Counted from the stretch's first letter, positions 44,701 to 54,384 are shown. The stretch is DNA of 64,000 nt from Bedellia somnulentella (GCA_963576735.1 OY755171.1:19318182-19382181), one strand, 5' to 3'. Program-made: numbers and translations. Notes: generated from the sequence alone by a model not told the origin.

Positions 44701-47700
44701 CACGATAACGGTTAGAATGAGATGGCAGTATACGATACAAAGTAAGTGCGTAAGAGATGGCTGCTTTATCCCACGCGATAACTAGTTTAAACACCGCTCT
44801 TGCTTGCCCTTCAGGTGTTGAGTAGTTTGTAAAGATGTAGCGCAGATAAAGTATTGACGGTTTTATCACATTTGTCGTATTGGTTTTTTATTTTTATAAA
44901 ACGCTTATTTTATTTATTTTTCAGCTATGCAACACTATACGATTCCTGTTTATCGCCAATCATGTTCCTTTATATGATCGTCGCCTCCTTCATGCTGTGT
45001 GCAAGTACCTTCGAAACATTGGTAAATACTATTTGGCTCTCATTATATGTAATTTGTTCTATTGTTATTATTTTCATATTTCATCACTTAGCTCTGGCTA
45101 CCCCTGCTAGGGATTTAAAGCCGTGACTATATGTATGTATGTTCATCACTATGAGGGACTTAATAAAGTTTGTTTACTTCTAATTTTTTTACTTTATATT
45201 AATTATCGCCTTCAGATATTTTTTCTACAAGGGTAAGTACAAAATACATTTAAAGCAAAATCCCACAGGGCGCCATCTAAGGCGGTACATATTAAAATAT
45301 AAAGACAGTACTTGTGTCAGTCCCACGTTAAAGCAAACCTCTTAGTAGAGAGGTTTCGATGAAATTTGTTTTAAGTTTGATAAACAAACATGTGGGTGGT
45401 AGAAAGCTTCTTGCTCCGGATTTGCAGGTTCGACTCCTTGATAGTAACATTAAAATGATGTATTCGAATATTGATTGTGTGATAAGTATATATTGTACAC
45501 AGTTAAGTCACAAAGAGTCATTATTGTACATGCTTTGGGGCTAACTTGATCTTTGTTATGTATTCGTGGATATATTTTATTTCAATCCAGAAATGATTCT
45601 CAAAAAACTTAAAACAAACGGGGTCTGTTTCCTCTTTTCACTTTTCACCTATACAGTACAGTTTACTGAAGTTGTAACGGGTGAAATAAGTCACTACTTC
45701 CAACAGTGTTATGAACATATATGTATGTTTACGTTCTTACCGTGTAGTGTCGGCTTAGAATAACACTACCCCATTTCTACCCGTGGGTGATCGTAAGAGG
45801 CGACTAAGGGTATAGGGGATTTTTAATTGATTTTTGGGCGATGTGGTTGGAGACCCGTCACTAAAAACATTTATTATTACCATCTTTTCCCCAATCAACT
45901 TCCAAAAGTGGCTGAGGAATTTGTCATTCCAAAGCTCTGGCTACCCCGTTAAGGGATTTATAGCCGTGAGTATATGTATGTATGTACGTTCTTATCCTCA
46001 TTGGCTTTCGTCGTTATTACCAGTGGCTAAAAGCGACTACCATAACCTAATACCACTTGAATAATTTAAATAAAATAGGGATCATACCTCTGCTCTATAA
46101 ACCCCAAAGTAAAACCAAACCTAACGTGTTAATAACTTCGACAGATGGAGAAGAATCTAGTGAACCGGCTTCTCATAGCAGACTACGTGGTGTTTGGCGT
46201 GTTCCAATTTTTTAAGTACTGCTCATATGGGAATAGTCACGTTTACCCCTTTGGGATTTCCAGCCGTGAGTATATGTATGTAGATAAGTCACCAGAAAGG
46301 CTCGACTATAAATGTGTATTTACGAACTTATTTTCATAAGAAAAGTTCGCCGTGGTTGCCTCATACTTTAACATGACTATCAAAGTCAGACCTAATGCCA
46401 CTTGAATTAGGTGAAATTTTGATAATACTTCATTAATGGAAGTCAGACACAGTCAAGAGATATATAGAGCCAATGTGGATGGGAATGTTAGTAGAGGACG
46501 GCCTCGTAAAACGTTTCTTGACCAGATAGAAATCGTTCTTATAAAGGCGGGGGTCCGAAGTGAGAAGAATAAAAGAGCATGTATGAGAAGGATAATGAAT
46601 GTAAGGGAAGCAAGAGAGGTTTGTCAAGATCGTACTAAGTGGCGATCGATAGTCTCTGCCTACCCCAATGGGAATAATGGGCGTGAGTATAAGTAAGTAA
46701 GTATAGGAAGTATGAAACCAAACCTATTATCTTAATAATTTCAACAGATGGAGAAGAATCTGGTGAACCGGCTCCTCATAGCAGAGTACGTGGTGTTCGG
46801 AATATCCCAACTGTTCATGTACTGCTGGCACGGGAACAGCGTGGCTCTAACGGTACCGACATCATATAGTCGTAATGTAGAATAGTTTTAACTAAGCAGT
46901 AAGCTGTGCAGTGTCGGCTTCAAATAGCATTGAGCCGTTTTCGTAATACTTACGCCCGATTTCTGAATTGAGTATTCCAGCTGAGAACAACTTAAGTATC
47001 GTTCTGTCGCATTGAAATCTTAACAACTGAATGAGACAAAACAATACTTAAGTTGTTCTCAGCTTGAATACTCAATTCAGAAATCGGGCGTTAGAATACT
47101 TAAGCAATAAGCTATGTAGTGTCGACTTAAAATAGCACTAACCGGTTTCTTAACGCAGGTATCGTAAGAGGCGAGGTTTTTTGGGGTTTTGATGTGATGT
47201 GACTGAAGTGGAAACGAATTAACAACCATTCTTTATTTCGCAATTTAACTTCCTGATTGAATAGGTGGTCAAATTCTTATTCAGAAGTAACCGTGTAGTG
47301 TCGGCTTAGAATAACACTACCCCATTTCTACCCGTGGGTGATCGTAAGAGGCGACTAAGGGTATAGGGGCTTATTAAGTGATTTTTGGGCGATGTCGTTG
47401 GAGAACCGTCACCAAAAACATTTATTATTACCATCTTTTCCCCAATCAACTTCCAAAAGTGGCTGAGGAATTTTTAATTCCGAAGCTCTGGCTACCCCGT
47501 TAAGGGATTTATAGCCGTGAGTATATGTATGTATGTAAGTTCTGGCTACTCCTTTTTGGGATTTCCAGTGAGTATGTAATATATTCATACGCATGTAGAA
47601 TACTTTCTTGCGGCCCATGTTTGTGAACGATGACATCATTGTTTCTATACATATATACATATACTCACGCCATTATTTTCCGTCGGGGTAGGCAGAGACT

Positions 47701-49937
47701 ATTGATTGCCACTTTGTACGATCCTGGCAAAACTCTCTAGCTTTGTTTCTATGTTCATGGCTTTTATCAAATGGAATGTGGATTCAAAAACATGCCGTAG
47801 TTTGATTGCCGTAAAATGATTTTTTTTTCTTTTCTACTTTATTATGGCAATTTTTAGGTTCCACTTTAGCTTAATTAAAATGTAATACAAGTAAAAGTCA
47901 ATAGAATAATACTTAGGAAAGCAACCGTAGTAGCGTAAGTGCCACCACTGCGTATATCTAAGTCAACACTAACTGATACTTCATTATTTGCATACATACA
48001 TATACTCACGGCTATAAATCCCTAGAAGGGGTAGCCAGAGCTAAGGAATCAGAAATTCCTCAGCCACTTTTGGAAAGTTAAGTGGGGAAAAGATGGTAAA
48101 ATAAAGGTTGTTGGTGATGGGCTCAACCGCATCGCCCAAAAATCCCTTTGAAGCCCCAATACTGTTAGTCGCCTCTTACGTACACCCGCCGGAAGAATTG
48201 GGGTAGTGCTATTCTAAGCCGACACTACACAGCACAGCCGACCCTACACAGCACATTTGATCGTCTAAATTTAATGACATAGGATATACTATAATCACAG
48301 TGAGAAAACAAAACAGCCTCTGCTTATGCCATCAAAATGCTGTTTGATGAGAAAACCAGATTGGGATTGACTATGCAATGATCTTCACTCCTTCTTAAAG
48401 TTTGACCGCCTATTGGGTTACTTCTTTAAGTACATACATACATACATATACTCACGGCCATAAATCCCTATAAGGGGTAGCCAGAGCTAAGGAATTAGAA
48501 ATTCCTCAGCCACATTTGGAAAATTGAGTGGGGAAAGGATGGTAAAGTAAAGGTTGTTGGTGATTGGTCTCCAGCCGCATCGCCCGAAAATCCCTTAAAA
48601 GCCTCAATACCGTTAGTCGCCTCTTACGTACACCCACCGGAATAAATGGGGCAGTGCTATTCTAACCCGACACTACACAGCATATATTGTATACTTTATA
48701 ATACCATTTGTTTTTATTCAAATCCGGCAATTTTTAAAAAAATAATATGAAACTGTAATTTGGGTTCTTGGTCTCTATAGGCCACCCTCAAGTTATAATT
48801 ATGTTTTTTTCAGAGTCAACAGCTAGTTAAAGGCGTATATGAATCAGATTGGTGGAAGGTTCCAAAGCGGCGTAAGGAGCTCATAATTTTGACCAGCCAG
48901 TTGGAGAAAACCATTTCTTTTACGGCCGGCCCCTTCTTTAATCTCAACACTAACAACTTCGTTAATGTAAGTATGATCGGCTACTTACATGTACAATAGA
49001 GTAATAAAATAATTATTGCCGTGTCGTGTCGGCTTAGAATAACACTACCCCATTTCTACCCGTGGGATTTTTAAGTGATTTTTAGGCGATGTGGTTGGAG
49101 ACCCGTCACCAAAAACGTTTATTATTATCATCTTTTCCCCAATCAACTTCCAAAAGTGGCTGAGGAATTTATCATTCTAAAGCTCTGGCTACCCCGTTAA
49201 GGGATTTATAGCCGTGAGTATATGAGTGTATGTATGTATGCAGCTAATCAATTAAGCAAATACAATCGCTCTGCCAACTGAGCTATGGTATCAAGAGACC
49301 ACTCGCAAGAAAATTTGTATTTGCTTGTTTCTTTACACCTTATTGGCATTGCAGCTTTTAATGTTATTTGTTCTTAGCTGTGTAGCGTCCCTTAGCTCTT
49401 TTTGGAAGTGGGAATATCGTAAAAAGAAAAATTGGTTTATTGTGCGACAAAAATATCACTAGTGCTAGTTGCTGTGTAGTGTCGGCTTAGAATAGCACTA
49501 CCCCATTTCTTCCGGTGGGTGTACGTAAGAGGCGACTAACGGTATTGGGTTTTTTAAGGGATTTTTGGGCGATGCGGTTGGAGACCCATCACCAACAACC
49601 TTTATTTTTACCATCTTTTCCCCACTCTACTTTCCAAAAGTGGCCGAGGAACTTCTAGTTCCTCAGCTCTGGCTACCCCTAGTAGGGACTTACAGCCGTG
49701 AGTATATGTATTTATGTATGTATGTGCGACAAAAATACCACTCAACCATCACTTGAAATGCCTCAACACTGTCGACTATTAGAACTTTAGTCGGAAAGAA
49801 ACGGTATAGTGCTATTCTAAGCCGGGCGGCGGAACAGCTTGATGTGCTAAAATAAGAATAAAATTTAATTAACTCGATTTTCTTTCATTTTGCAGATGTT
49901 GAAAGGAACCTACAGTTATTATACGTTACTAAAATGA
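41791..49937 (+). CDS. Insect odorant receptor (7tm_6 family), six exons, 391 aa
   Basis: Ligand-specific subunit of the olfactory receptor-Orco cation channel in the dendrite of sensory neurons. Exons by consensus GT-AG sites and phase: 41791-42352, 43793-44009, 44925-45021, 46748-46852, 48814-48966, 49896-49937. Together they make 1176 bases with an unbroken frame to TGA, the normal family length. Exon 1 begins with the lepidopteran OR motif PLLGPNIKALKFWGLLLPDD and has hydrophobic segments near residues 38-60, 73-92 and 130-155. Exons 1-2 join at WVPFDKTTMPG with YQAFASIYGGG following (segment 4). Exon 3 is YDSCLSPIMFLYMIVASFM (segment 5). Exon 4 has YVVFGISQLFMYCWHGNS (segment 6 with the YCxHGN motif). 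Exon 5 carries YESDWW. Exon 6 ends with the C-terminal MLKGTYSYYTLLK. Family membership is firm; I cannot assign an OR number. Introns are loaded with family A, B and C repeats. Confidence 0.92.
43073..43195 (-). repeat. Family B SINE, very diverged, in intron 1 of the receptor
   Basis: The plus strand shows CTGCCCCCTG...GCCTATTACCGC, ATTTTGTACGG, TTTCTCATTATG in the same order as the minus-strand body of family B. It is old. Confidence 0.45.
43300..43612. repeat. Dispersed lepidopteran repeat 3' end (43300-43487) followed by a worn family A copy (43488-43612, -)
   Basis: The first part has CAAAATCGGTTCATAAATGG, GTAATCGGCGAACAAACATA and TTTTTGAAGTCGGTTAAAA. I remember these as the end of a very common lepidopteran repeat. 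The second part keeps GCTACAGCTTCGGAATTATA, CTCCTCAGC and ACCACATCGCCTAAA. Confidence 0.5.
44531..44672 (+). repeat. Family B SINE head, best-preserved tRNA-like part, in intron 2 of the receptor
   Basis: Box A, TAGCTCAGTGG, matches the Pol III consensus exactly. Box B, GGTTCAAATCC, has one change. The body follows (CACTAATTTGTCATTTCTAA) and stops where a family C MITE begins at 44674. Confidence 0.85.
44674..44809 (-). mobile_element. Family C MITE inserted next to or in a family B SINE
   Basis: GGCAAGCACGAGCGCT at the left is mirrored by the right end, CGCTCTTGCTTGCCC. The body is shared with the copies at 2699, 6278 and 28475. It interrupts the SINE that starts at 44531, so it is the younger insertion. 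Confidence 0.8.
45089..45141 (+). repeat. Family A tail-only insertion with TSD
   Basis: Only about 53 bases of the 3' end are present, from TAGCTCTGGCTACCCC to the TATG tail. TTCATCACT lies on both sides (45080-45088 and 45142-45150), so this is a true, severely 5'-truncated retroposition. Confidence 0.8.
45740..45984 (+). repeat. Family A retroposon, full length, with TSD
   Basis: TACGTTCTTA lies at 45730-45739 and 45985-45994. It is the sub-type with GGTGATCGTAAGAGG and GCTACCCCGTTAAGGG, shared with 47291 and 49018, so the receptor introns caught several members of one sub-type. Confidence 0.9.
46145..46240 (+). pseudogene. Decayed tandem duplicate of receptor exon 4
   Basis: An intact acceptor (AACTTCGACAG) precedes a reading frame, MEKNLVNRLLIADYVVFGVF..., that matches exon 4 at 46748 in 24 of 31 residues. 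The flanking intron is duplicated as well (AAACCAAACCTA, then TTAATAA). It has drifted: Lys sits in the membrane segment (FFKYC) and the YCxHGN motif is YCSYGN. The donor seen in exon 4 (ACG|GTACCG) is missing. Instead a family A tail starts at 46241. I read it as a dead copy, perhaps once a mutually exclusive exon. Confidence 0.75.
46241..46286 (+). repeat. Family A tail fragment inside the duplicated exon
   Basis: GTTTACCCCTTTGGGATTTC CAGCCGTGAGTATATGTATG is the family 3' end. AGTCAC occurs just before it (46235-46240) and just after (46287-46292), a possible 6-bp duplication. The GTGAGTAT inside it is a near-perfect 5' splice-site consensus. Confidence 0.6.
46430..46703 (+). pseudogene. 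LINE reverse-transcriptase ORF, C-terminal fragment
   Basis: The open stretch encodes a basic C-terminus, GRPRKTFLDQIEIVLIKAGV, then NVREAREVCQDRTKWRSIVS and AYPNG. This pattern, RGRPRK...DRxxWRSIV, is what I associate with the very end of non-LTR retrotransposon proteins. The DNA continues into a tail (GGGCGTGAGTATAAGTAAG) that resembles the tail of families A and B. It lies between the two copies of exon 4. The clade cannot be told from so short a piece. Related fragments lie at 32165-32310 and 47648-47748, both on the minus strand. Confidence 0.7.
46902..47275 (+). repeat. Decayed family A sequences split by a MITE
   Basis: A first head piece (GCTGTGCAGTGTCGGCTTCA) precedes the MITE at 46953-47090. 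A second head piece (GCTATGTAGTGTCGACTTAA) with a worn body follows it. Two copies, or one copy duplicated at insertion, are both possible. Confidence 0.5.
46953..47090. mobile_element. MITE with 47-bp inverted repeats and TTA flanks
   Basis: 46953-46999 (CGCCCGATTTCTGAATTGAG...) is mirrored by 47044-47090 with a single mismatch or so. TTA is present in the bases next to both ends (CTTA|CGCCCG and CGGGCG|TTAG), compatible with a 3-bp PIF/Harbinger-type duplication. It is 138 bp and non-coding, in intron 4 of the receptor. Confidence 0.75.
47291..47577 (+). repeat. Family A full-length copy (47291-47537) plus a tail scrap (47539-47577)
   Basis: The head CCGTGTAGTGTCGGCTTAGA through tail is of the same sub-type as 45740. 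Directly after it comes a second tail-like piece, TTCTGGCTACTCCTTTTTGG, ending GTGAGTATG. Confidence 0.8.
47648..47748 (-). repeat. LINE 3'-end fragment
   Basis: On the minus strand: GTTTTGCCAGGATCGTACAA, GTGGCAATCAATAGTCTCTG CC, then the shared tail with GGCGTGAGTATATGTATATA. This is the same family as 46430-46703. Confidence 0.7.
47991..48254 (-). repeat. Family A retroposon with partial head duplication
   Basis: A complete copy whose last bases (CCGACACTACACAGCACAG) are followed by a second CCGACCCTACACAGCAC, a small tandem duplication of the head end. Confidence 0.85.
48431..48683 (-). repeat. Family A retroposon, full length
   Basis: Complete from the CATA-repeat tail to CCCGACACTACACAGC, inside intron 4 of the receptor, 130 bases before exon 5. 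Confidence 0.85.
49018..49240 (+). repeat. Family A retroposon, internally deleted, in intron 5
   Basis: The head jumps from CCCGTGGG directly to ATTTTTAAGTGATTTTTAGG. The rest is complete. Confidence 0.8.
49258..49292 (-). repeat. tRNA-like D-arm fragment
   Basis: The minus strand reads CCATAGCTCAGTTGGCAGAG CG, the box A region of a tRNA-type Pol III promoter, like the unit at 31422. Nothing else of a tRNA is present. Confidence 0.45.
49471..49722 (+). repeat. Family A retroposon, full length, long TSD
   Basis: TGTGCGACAAAAATA lies at 49441-49455 and 49723-49737, and the match extends to TCACT/CCACT. The insertion sits 170 bases before the last receptor exon. Confidence 0.9.
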
Positions 49938-50114
49938 ACCATGACAATAACAAAAAGGTACTGCATAAGTAAAACTAATGGACGTGCGCGTGAGTTCTTT
50001 TATAACCGGAGGAAATCAGAGAAATTACTTTTACATAGGACAAGTATTTTGTTAATCAAAATATTATTTTAATATGGTTTATATATGAAATAGAATTTTA
50101 TTTTAAACTTAGCG

Positions 50115-50120
50115 AATAAA
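50115..50120 (+). terminator. Poly(A) signal of the odorant receptor
   Basis: AATAAA lies 178 bases after the receptor stop codon in non-repetitive sequence, a reasonable 3' UTR length. Confidence 0.5.
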
Positions 50121-50410
50121 ACCGTATAACCGATTTCATAATACTTTAGTAGCAAAAGCAGTTGGTAATATATATAAATTTCTAAAACCTTGATTTTAAT
50201 GTAAAGTAAAATATAAAAACAAGTATGAGAAAATTTATTTAAAAAAACAAGTAATAATTCATCTTTTTATTCCTCTGATGCTGAATAACGAATGAATTGT
50301 TGTAAGCACAACACACATAACATCGATCGAAACAAAGTGGAAAACTAAAATACGAGTTCCTCTGCATATCGCTACTGATAATAAGTAATAACTTGCAATT
50401 ATATAACATA

Positions 50411-50782
50411 ATCCCGAAAAGGGGTAGCCAGAGCTTAAGAGCTAGAAACTCCTCAGCCACATTTGGAAGTTATTCAAAAAAATCTAAATCATTTATTATT
50501 TTTTCACATGCATTATTACAAGTATACAGGGGTTCTCAAACTAGGCTAAGCCTGTATCTTGAGAAACCAGTTAATTTTAAATAATTGAAATTATTATAAC
50601 CTCTACAAACAATACAATATATATAGTTGATAGGGGACATGATGGTAAAAATAAAGTATCTTTGGTGATAGGTCTCCAACCGAATCGCCCAAAAACCACT
50701 TAAAAAGCCCCATAAAAGTCGCCTCTTATGACACCCATCAGTAGAAAGGGGTAGTGTCATTTTAAGCCGGCACTACACGGAA
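50411..50782 (-). repeat. Family A retroposon interrupted by a 160-bp insert with hAT-like end
   Basis: The family sequence breaks at about 50470 and resumes at about 50630 (TTGATAGGGGACATGATGG). The insert contains CAGGGGTTCTCAAACTAGGC, the typical look of a hAT/Charlie terminal repeat, followed by an imperfect inverted partner AAGCCTGTATCTTGAGAAAC. Confidence 0.65.
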
Positions 50783-50845
50783 ATGAAACAAAGTGGAAAA
50801 CTAAAAAATGAGTACCGCATATCGCTACTGATAGTAAGTAATGAC

Positions 50846-51096
50846 ATAACATAACATAACATATACTCACGGCTATAAATCCCTAGAAGGGGTAGCCAGA
50901 GCTAAGGAATTAGAAAATCCTCAGCCACTTTTGGAAATTGAGCGGGGAAAAGATGGTAAAGTAAAGGTTGTTGGTGATGGGTCTCCAGCCGCATCGCCCA
51001 AAAATCCCTTAAAAGCCCCTATAGCGTTAGTCGCCTCTTACGTACACCCATCGGTAGAAACGGGGTAGTGCTATTCTAAGCCGACACTACACGGCA
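50846..51096 (-). repeat. Family A retroposon with family-B-like tail repeat
   Basis: AGTAAGTAATGAC flanks both sides (50833-50845 and 51097-51109). Its tail repeat is (ATAAC)n rather than the usual (CATA)n, i.e. GTTAT on the sense strand as in family B. Confidence 0.9.
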
Positions 51097-51126
51097 AGTA
51101 AGTAATGACTTGCAATTATATAACAT

Positions 51127-51992
51127 ATCGTAAAGTGTCTGCTTATTATCGATATCCAGGCATCCGAAGGCCTTTACGCCTTAGCCTTTAAATGCATATT
51201 AATAACTGAAAACATTTACACACTTTGTGAATAATCAGTTTTTATACATTATGCATTTGAAGTACTTGGGCAGAATCTTGGAGTTTTGTTTTAATAATGG
51301 TGAATGGAGTTATTCGTAGAATCTAATTATGAATAGTTTATTTCTAATATTTCATTTTCTTCTGTATATTGCTAGAAATTTATTTAGTAAGTAGTTGATT
51401 TGTTTAACTCTTGTTTTGGCCAATGTATAACTGAAGTTCTAATAAAAGGGGAAAGCTTATCGTCTTGAGAAGAGGGGCAAAAATCACCTTAAGGATCTTG
51501 TTGGCTTCGAAATAGAATTGACTCACTTCAAAGGTACAGAGATGTTAAAGTCATAATCCATGCTAATTAAGAATCTTTTCCACGTCTAATTTCTCATACT
51601 GCCTTAAGAACTCCTCAGCTCTGCCTACCCCTTTTTCATTAAAACCCATGAACACAGGTGTCCACCAAACAGTCGCCAAGGACACGCGGTCATCATCGCG
51701 AAACTGGCAAACAGGTTCATACCGAGGTCACTCACCTCCGAGTGTTTTGAACTTGCCTCAGAACCGACATGACAGTTCCACCTTAGATCTGTCGCTAGGA
51801 GCGTTGCGTCATCATAGCTGGTTTAGGTGATGGGGTATTTGTTTAACTCGTAAACTATGTGGTACCATCTAGCAAATACTTTAAGTATGTGGTTTGGTCT
51901 CGTATGTACTGCGTGGATGTGAGTGAGTGTACTTCTAACTTTTCCTGTTTATCCAGCTAGATTTAAACTACTTGTTATTATACTATTTACAG
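51127..51992. other. Gene-poor stretch, nothing recognised
   Basis: An open frame at 51648-51830 is GC-richer than its flanks but resembles nothing known to me. It is preceded by a scrap CTCCTCAGCTCTGCCTACCC related to the retroposon tails. Confidence 0.3.
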
Positions 51993-52228
51993 GCATACAT
52001 ATACTCACGACCATAAATCCCAAAAAGGGATAGCCAGAGCTTTAGAGCTAGAAACTTCTCAGCCACATTTGGAAATTGATAGAGGACAAGATGGTAGAAA
52101 TAAAGTATCGTTGGTGATGGGTCTCCCCCCACATCGCCCAAAAACCACTTAAAAAAACCCACAACATTTGTCGCCTTACGACACCCGTGGGTAGAAAGGG
52201 GTATGGACATTCTAAGCCGGCACTACAC
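51993..52228 (-). repeat. Family A retroposon, full length, diverged
   Basis: Complete on the minus strand from a short CATA tail to CCGGCACTACAC. The middle reads CCCCCCACATCGCCC on the plus strand. Confidence 0.8.
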
Positions 52229-52289
52229 TAGTTATGATGTTATATGTCATGTTACGACTTAACCTTTAATTTGGGCTACATATATTTTT

Positions 52290-52722
52290 ACTAGTTAAAC
52301 GGCTAGATTTGAGCTACGTAAGGTTAGAACATGAATATAAAGTTAGGATTAAGCAGGCATTACACGACATAGTACAAAATGGAAGATAGCAAGTAAGTAG
52401 GTAGTGTGACTATGATTAGCTAAGTAAGTCTAATTGATGGTTCGCAACACCATTATCTGTGGCAACATGCTGAGCCAGTGACCAATTCACTGCATAAGGC
52501 TGCTTTTTATGTTTTTTATTTTTACTAGTATTGTTTTGTTTTTTTTTATACCTAAGTTTTTTTCTCTGTGCACTGAATAAATTTTTTTCGTTCTTTTCCT
52601 TTTTAATTTAAGTTTGTCTCTTGCTACCGTATTCTTAGAAGCGTATCGCGTAATACCCATTTAACTGGCTAGACTTATGCTACGTTAGGTTGTAACATGA
52701 ATATAAAGTTAAGATTAGCCAG
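52290..52722. repeat. Direct repeat of about 65 bp flanking a retroposon-like 3' end
   Basis: AACATGAATATAAAGTTAGG lies in the left copy (about 52290-52353) and AACATGAATATAAAGTTAAG in the right copy (about 52657-52722), both preceded by GGCTAGA and GCTACGT. The 300 bases between end in a T-rich stretch with CACTGAATAAA, like a poly(A) signal. Confidence 0.6.
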
Positions 52723-52761
52723 CTAAACTTAGGATTATGTTCAAACCTAAGTTTTACAGTT

Positions 52762-52978
52762 CTAAAACCTATCGCCGTTTTGTACGAATACACTGTCACA
52801 TGACTAAGTACAACTCAGCCAGGGTTTCCTCACGATGTTTTCCCTCACCGTTAACAACCGTGATAAATAAACCACACATATGTCTTTAGAAAAGACAAAT
52901 TGGTGGAGGCCTGACCCGGGATTCGAACACTAGTCGTTTGCACGATAACCGGTGTTCTACCCATTGAGCTGTCACGTC
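52762..52978 (-). repeat. Family B SINE, head and body
   Basis: Minus strand: tRNA-like head (plus strand reads CCGGGATTCGAACACTAGTC ... CATTGAGCTGTCACG), then the body up to AAACGGCGATAGG. The 3' third is absent. Box B is intact (GTTCGAATCCC). Confidence 0.8.
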
Positions 52979-53419
52979 GTTTATAAAATACAAATAAGAA
53001 TATTAGTTCTCGTACAATCCGGAATATTCTAGAGATATTAAATGGTAAAACCTCAAATGCCAATCACATAGGGGTGCTCACTATGCGGGCCTCATTACCG
53101 TTAAGTTAAACAGCATGTTAGTATTGGTGACCGAATTTTTCACTTTAATATTAGCCTATTTCTGTTGAGCACTGATTATCATATTTGCACGGAATGCCCG
53201 TATCTGTTTCTGTTTGCTAATCTATATATAAATACAAGAAAATAAACTCTAAAACGCCAGCAAAAAAATTGCGCTGATGCCATTAATTTTCGCACACTTA
53301 TAGTTTATATTTATTTAATCAATGAAAAGTGCATAAAATACAGTCTCCTGTAATAGACTAGAATCACGTGCATATAAGTTCACTTTTTTTAATTTCCTAA
53401 TTATTTGGCCTAAGTATAC
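52979..53419. other. Gene-poor stretch, nothing recognised
   Basis: AT-rich, with no coding-like frame. Confidence 0.35.
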
Positions 53420-53664
53420 CGTGTTGTGCCGGCTTAGAATGTCGCTACCCCTTTCTACCCACGGGTGTCGTAAGAGGCGACTAAGGGTTTTGGGGCTTTT
53501 CATTGGATTTTTGGGCGATGCGGTTGGAGACCCATCACCAAAAACCTTTATTTTTACCATCTTTTCCCCACTCAACTTCCAAAAGTGGCTGAGGAAGTTA
53601 TAATTCCTTAGCTCTGGTTACCCCTTCTAGGGAAATATAGCCGTGAATATATGTATGTATATGT
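53420..53664 (+). repeat. Family A retroposon, full length
   Basis: Sub-type with TCGCTACCCCTTTCTACCC. GGCCTAAGTA (53408-53417) and GGGCTAAGTA (53666-53675) flank it, one mismatch. Confidence 0.88.
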
Positions 53665-54384
53665 TGGGCTAAGTAATTCATATTAAGTGTAAAATTATCG
53701 ATTGAATAAGGTCGAATTCGATCACTGCACTGAGGCTTGTTAGGTCGCGTATGTCACATGAGCAGTGAGAAACTGACAGATTGCTAATACAAAAACTGCC
53801 TGTATATACTACGGTGGTAGGACGACTTTTCAAGACTTTTTAAGCTTTAGTAGATCCCCATTTCTGACTGTGATTGCTTTTGATGAAGAATTATGTGATG
53901 TGTTGCAGCAAAATGAATTTAATTTTAAGGTCACATGACAAAAAATATGAATAGCGTCCTCCAAATTACTTTTCTATATTTAAATTCTGTGTCATTCTTT
54001 TATTGTCACAGAGAGTGATAAGACAACCCTATCATATATTACAAAGGTAAAACTTTACCTACCTACCTATTGACTAGAACAAACTATTCTAAAAGTTAAT
54101 GACCTCTATTCTTGTACCGATCGGAGATATATCATATCGGAACTGAATTCGGATCTTATTTGAACCAATAGACATAAAGTGGGGATTTCCAACGTGACGG
54201 GAAAATATATGATTTTATACGCTCTGTTCTTGTAATTGGAAACAATAATTTTAATGGTCTTTCTGGTTTCAGACTGGCATTTTTACATTTTTTTATTTAA
54301 GCATATAAGACATTTCCAGAACATGATCTCTAAGTTCCTTACTTTTTGACCGACGAAAAACAGAGGAAGTTATCAATTCGATGA
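53665..54384. other. Gene-poor stretch, nothing recognised
   Basis: AT-rich, with no coding-like frame and no repeat copies. Confidence 0.35.

Larger units (their letters stand above)
50329..51126. repeat. Direct repeat of about 80 bp flanking a retroposon, its right copy split by another
   Basis: The left copy is 50329-50410 (GAAACAAAGTGGAAAACTAA ... TTGCAATTATATAACAT). The right copy is 50783-50845 and continues at 51110-51126, after the insertion at 50846-51096. The two copies differ at a few positions and by small gaps. Between them lies a family A element (50411-50782). Confidence 0.75.

Noticed and set aside
53315..53575. Open frame on the minus strand, and many similar ones sharing GDGSPTASPKNP or FPKVAEEF peptides
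   Set aside because: These peptides recur because they are translations of family A retroposon copies. The DNA is non-coding repeat.
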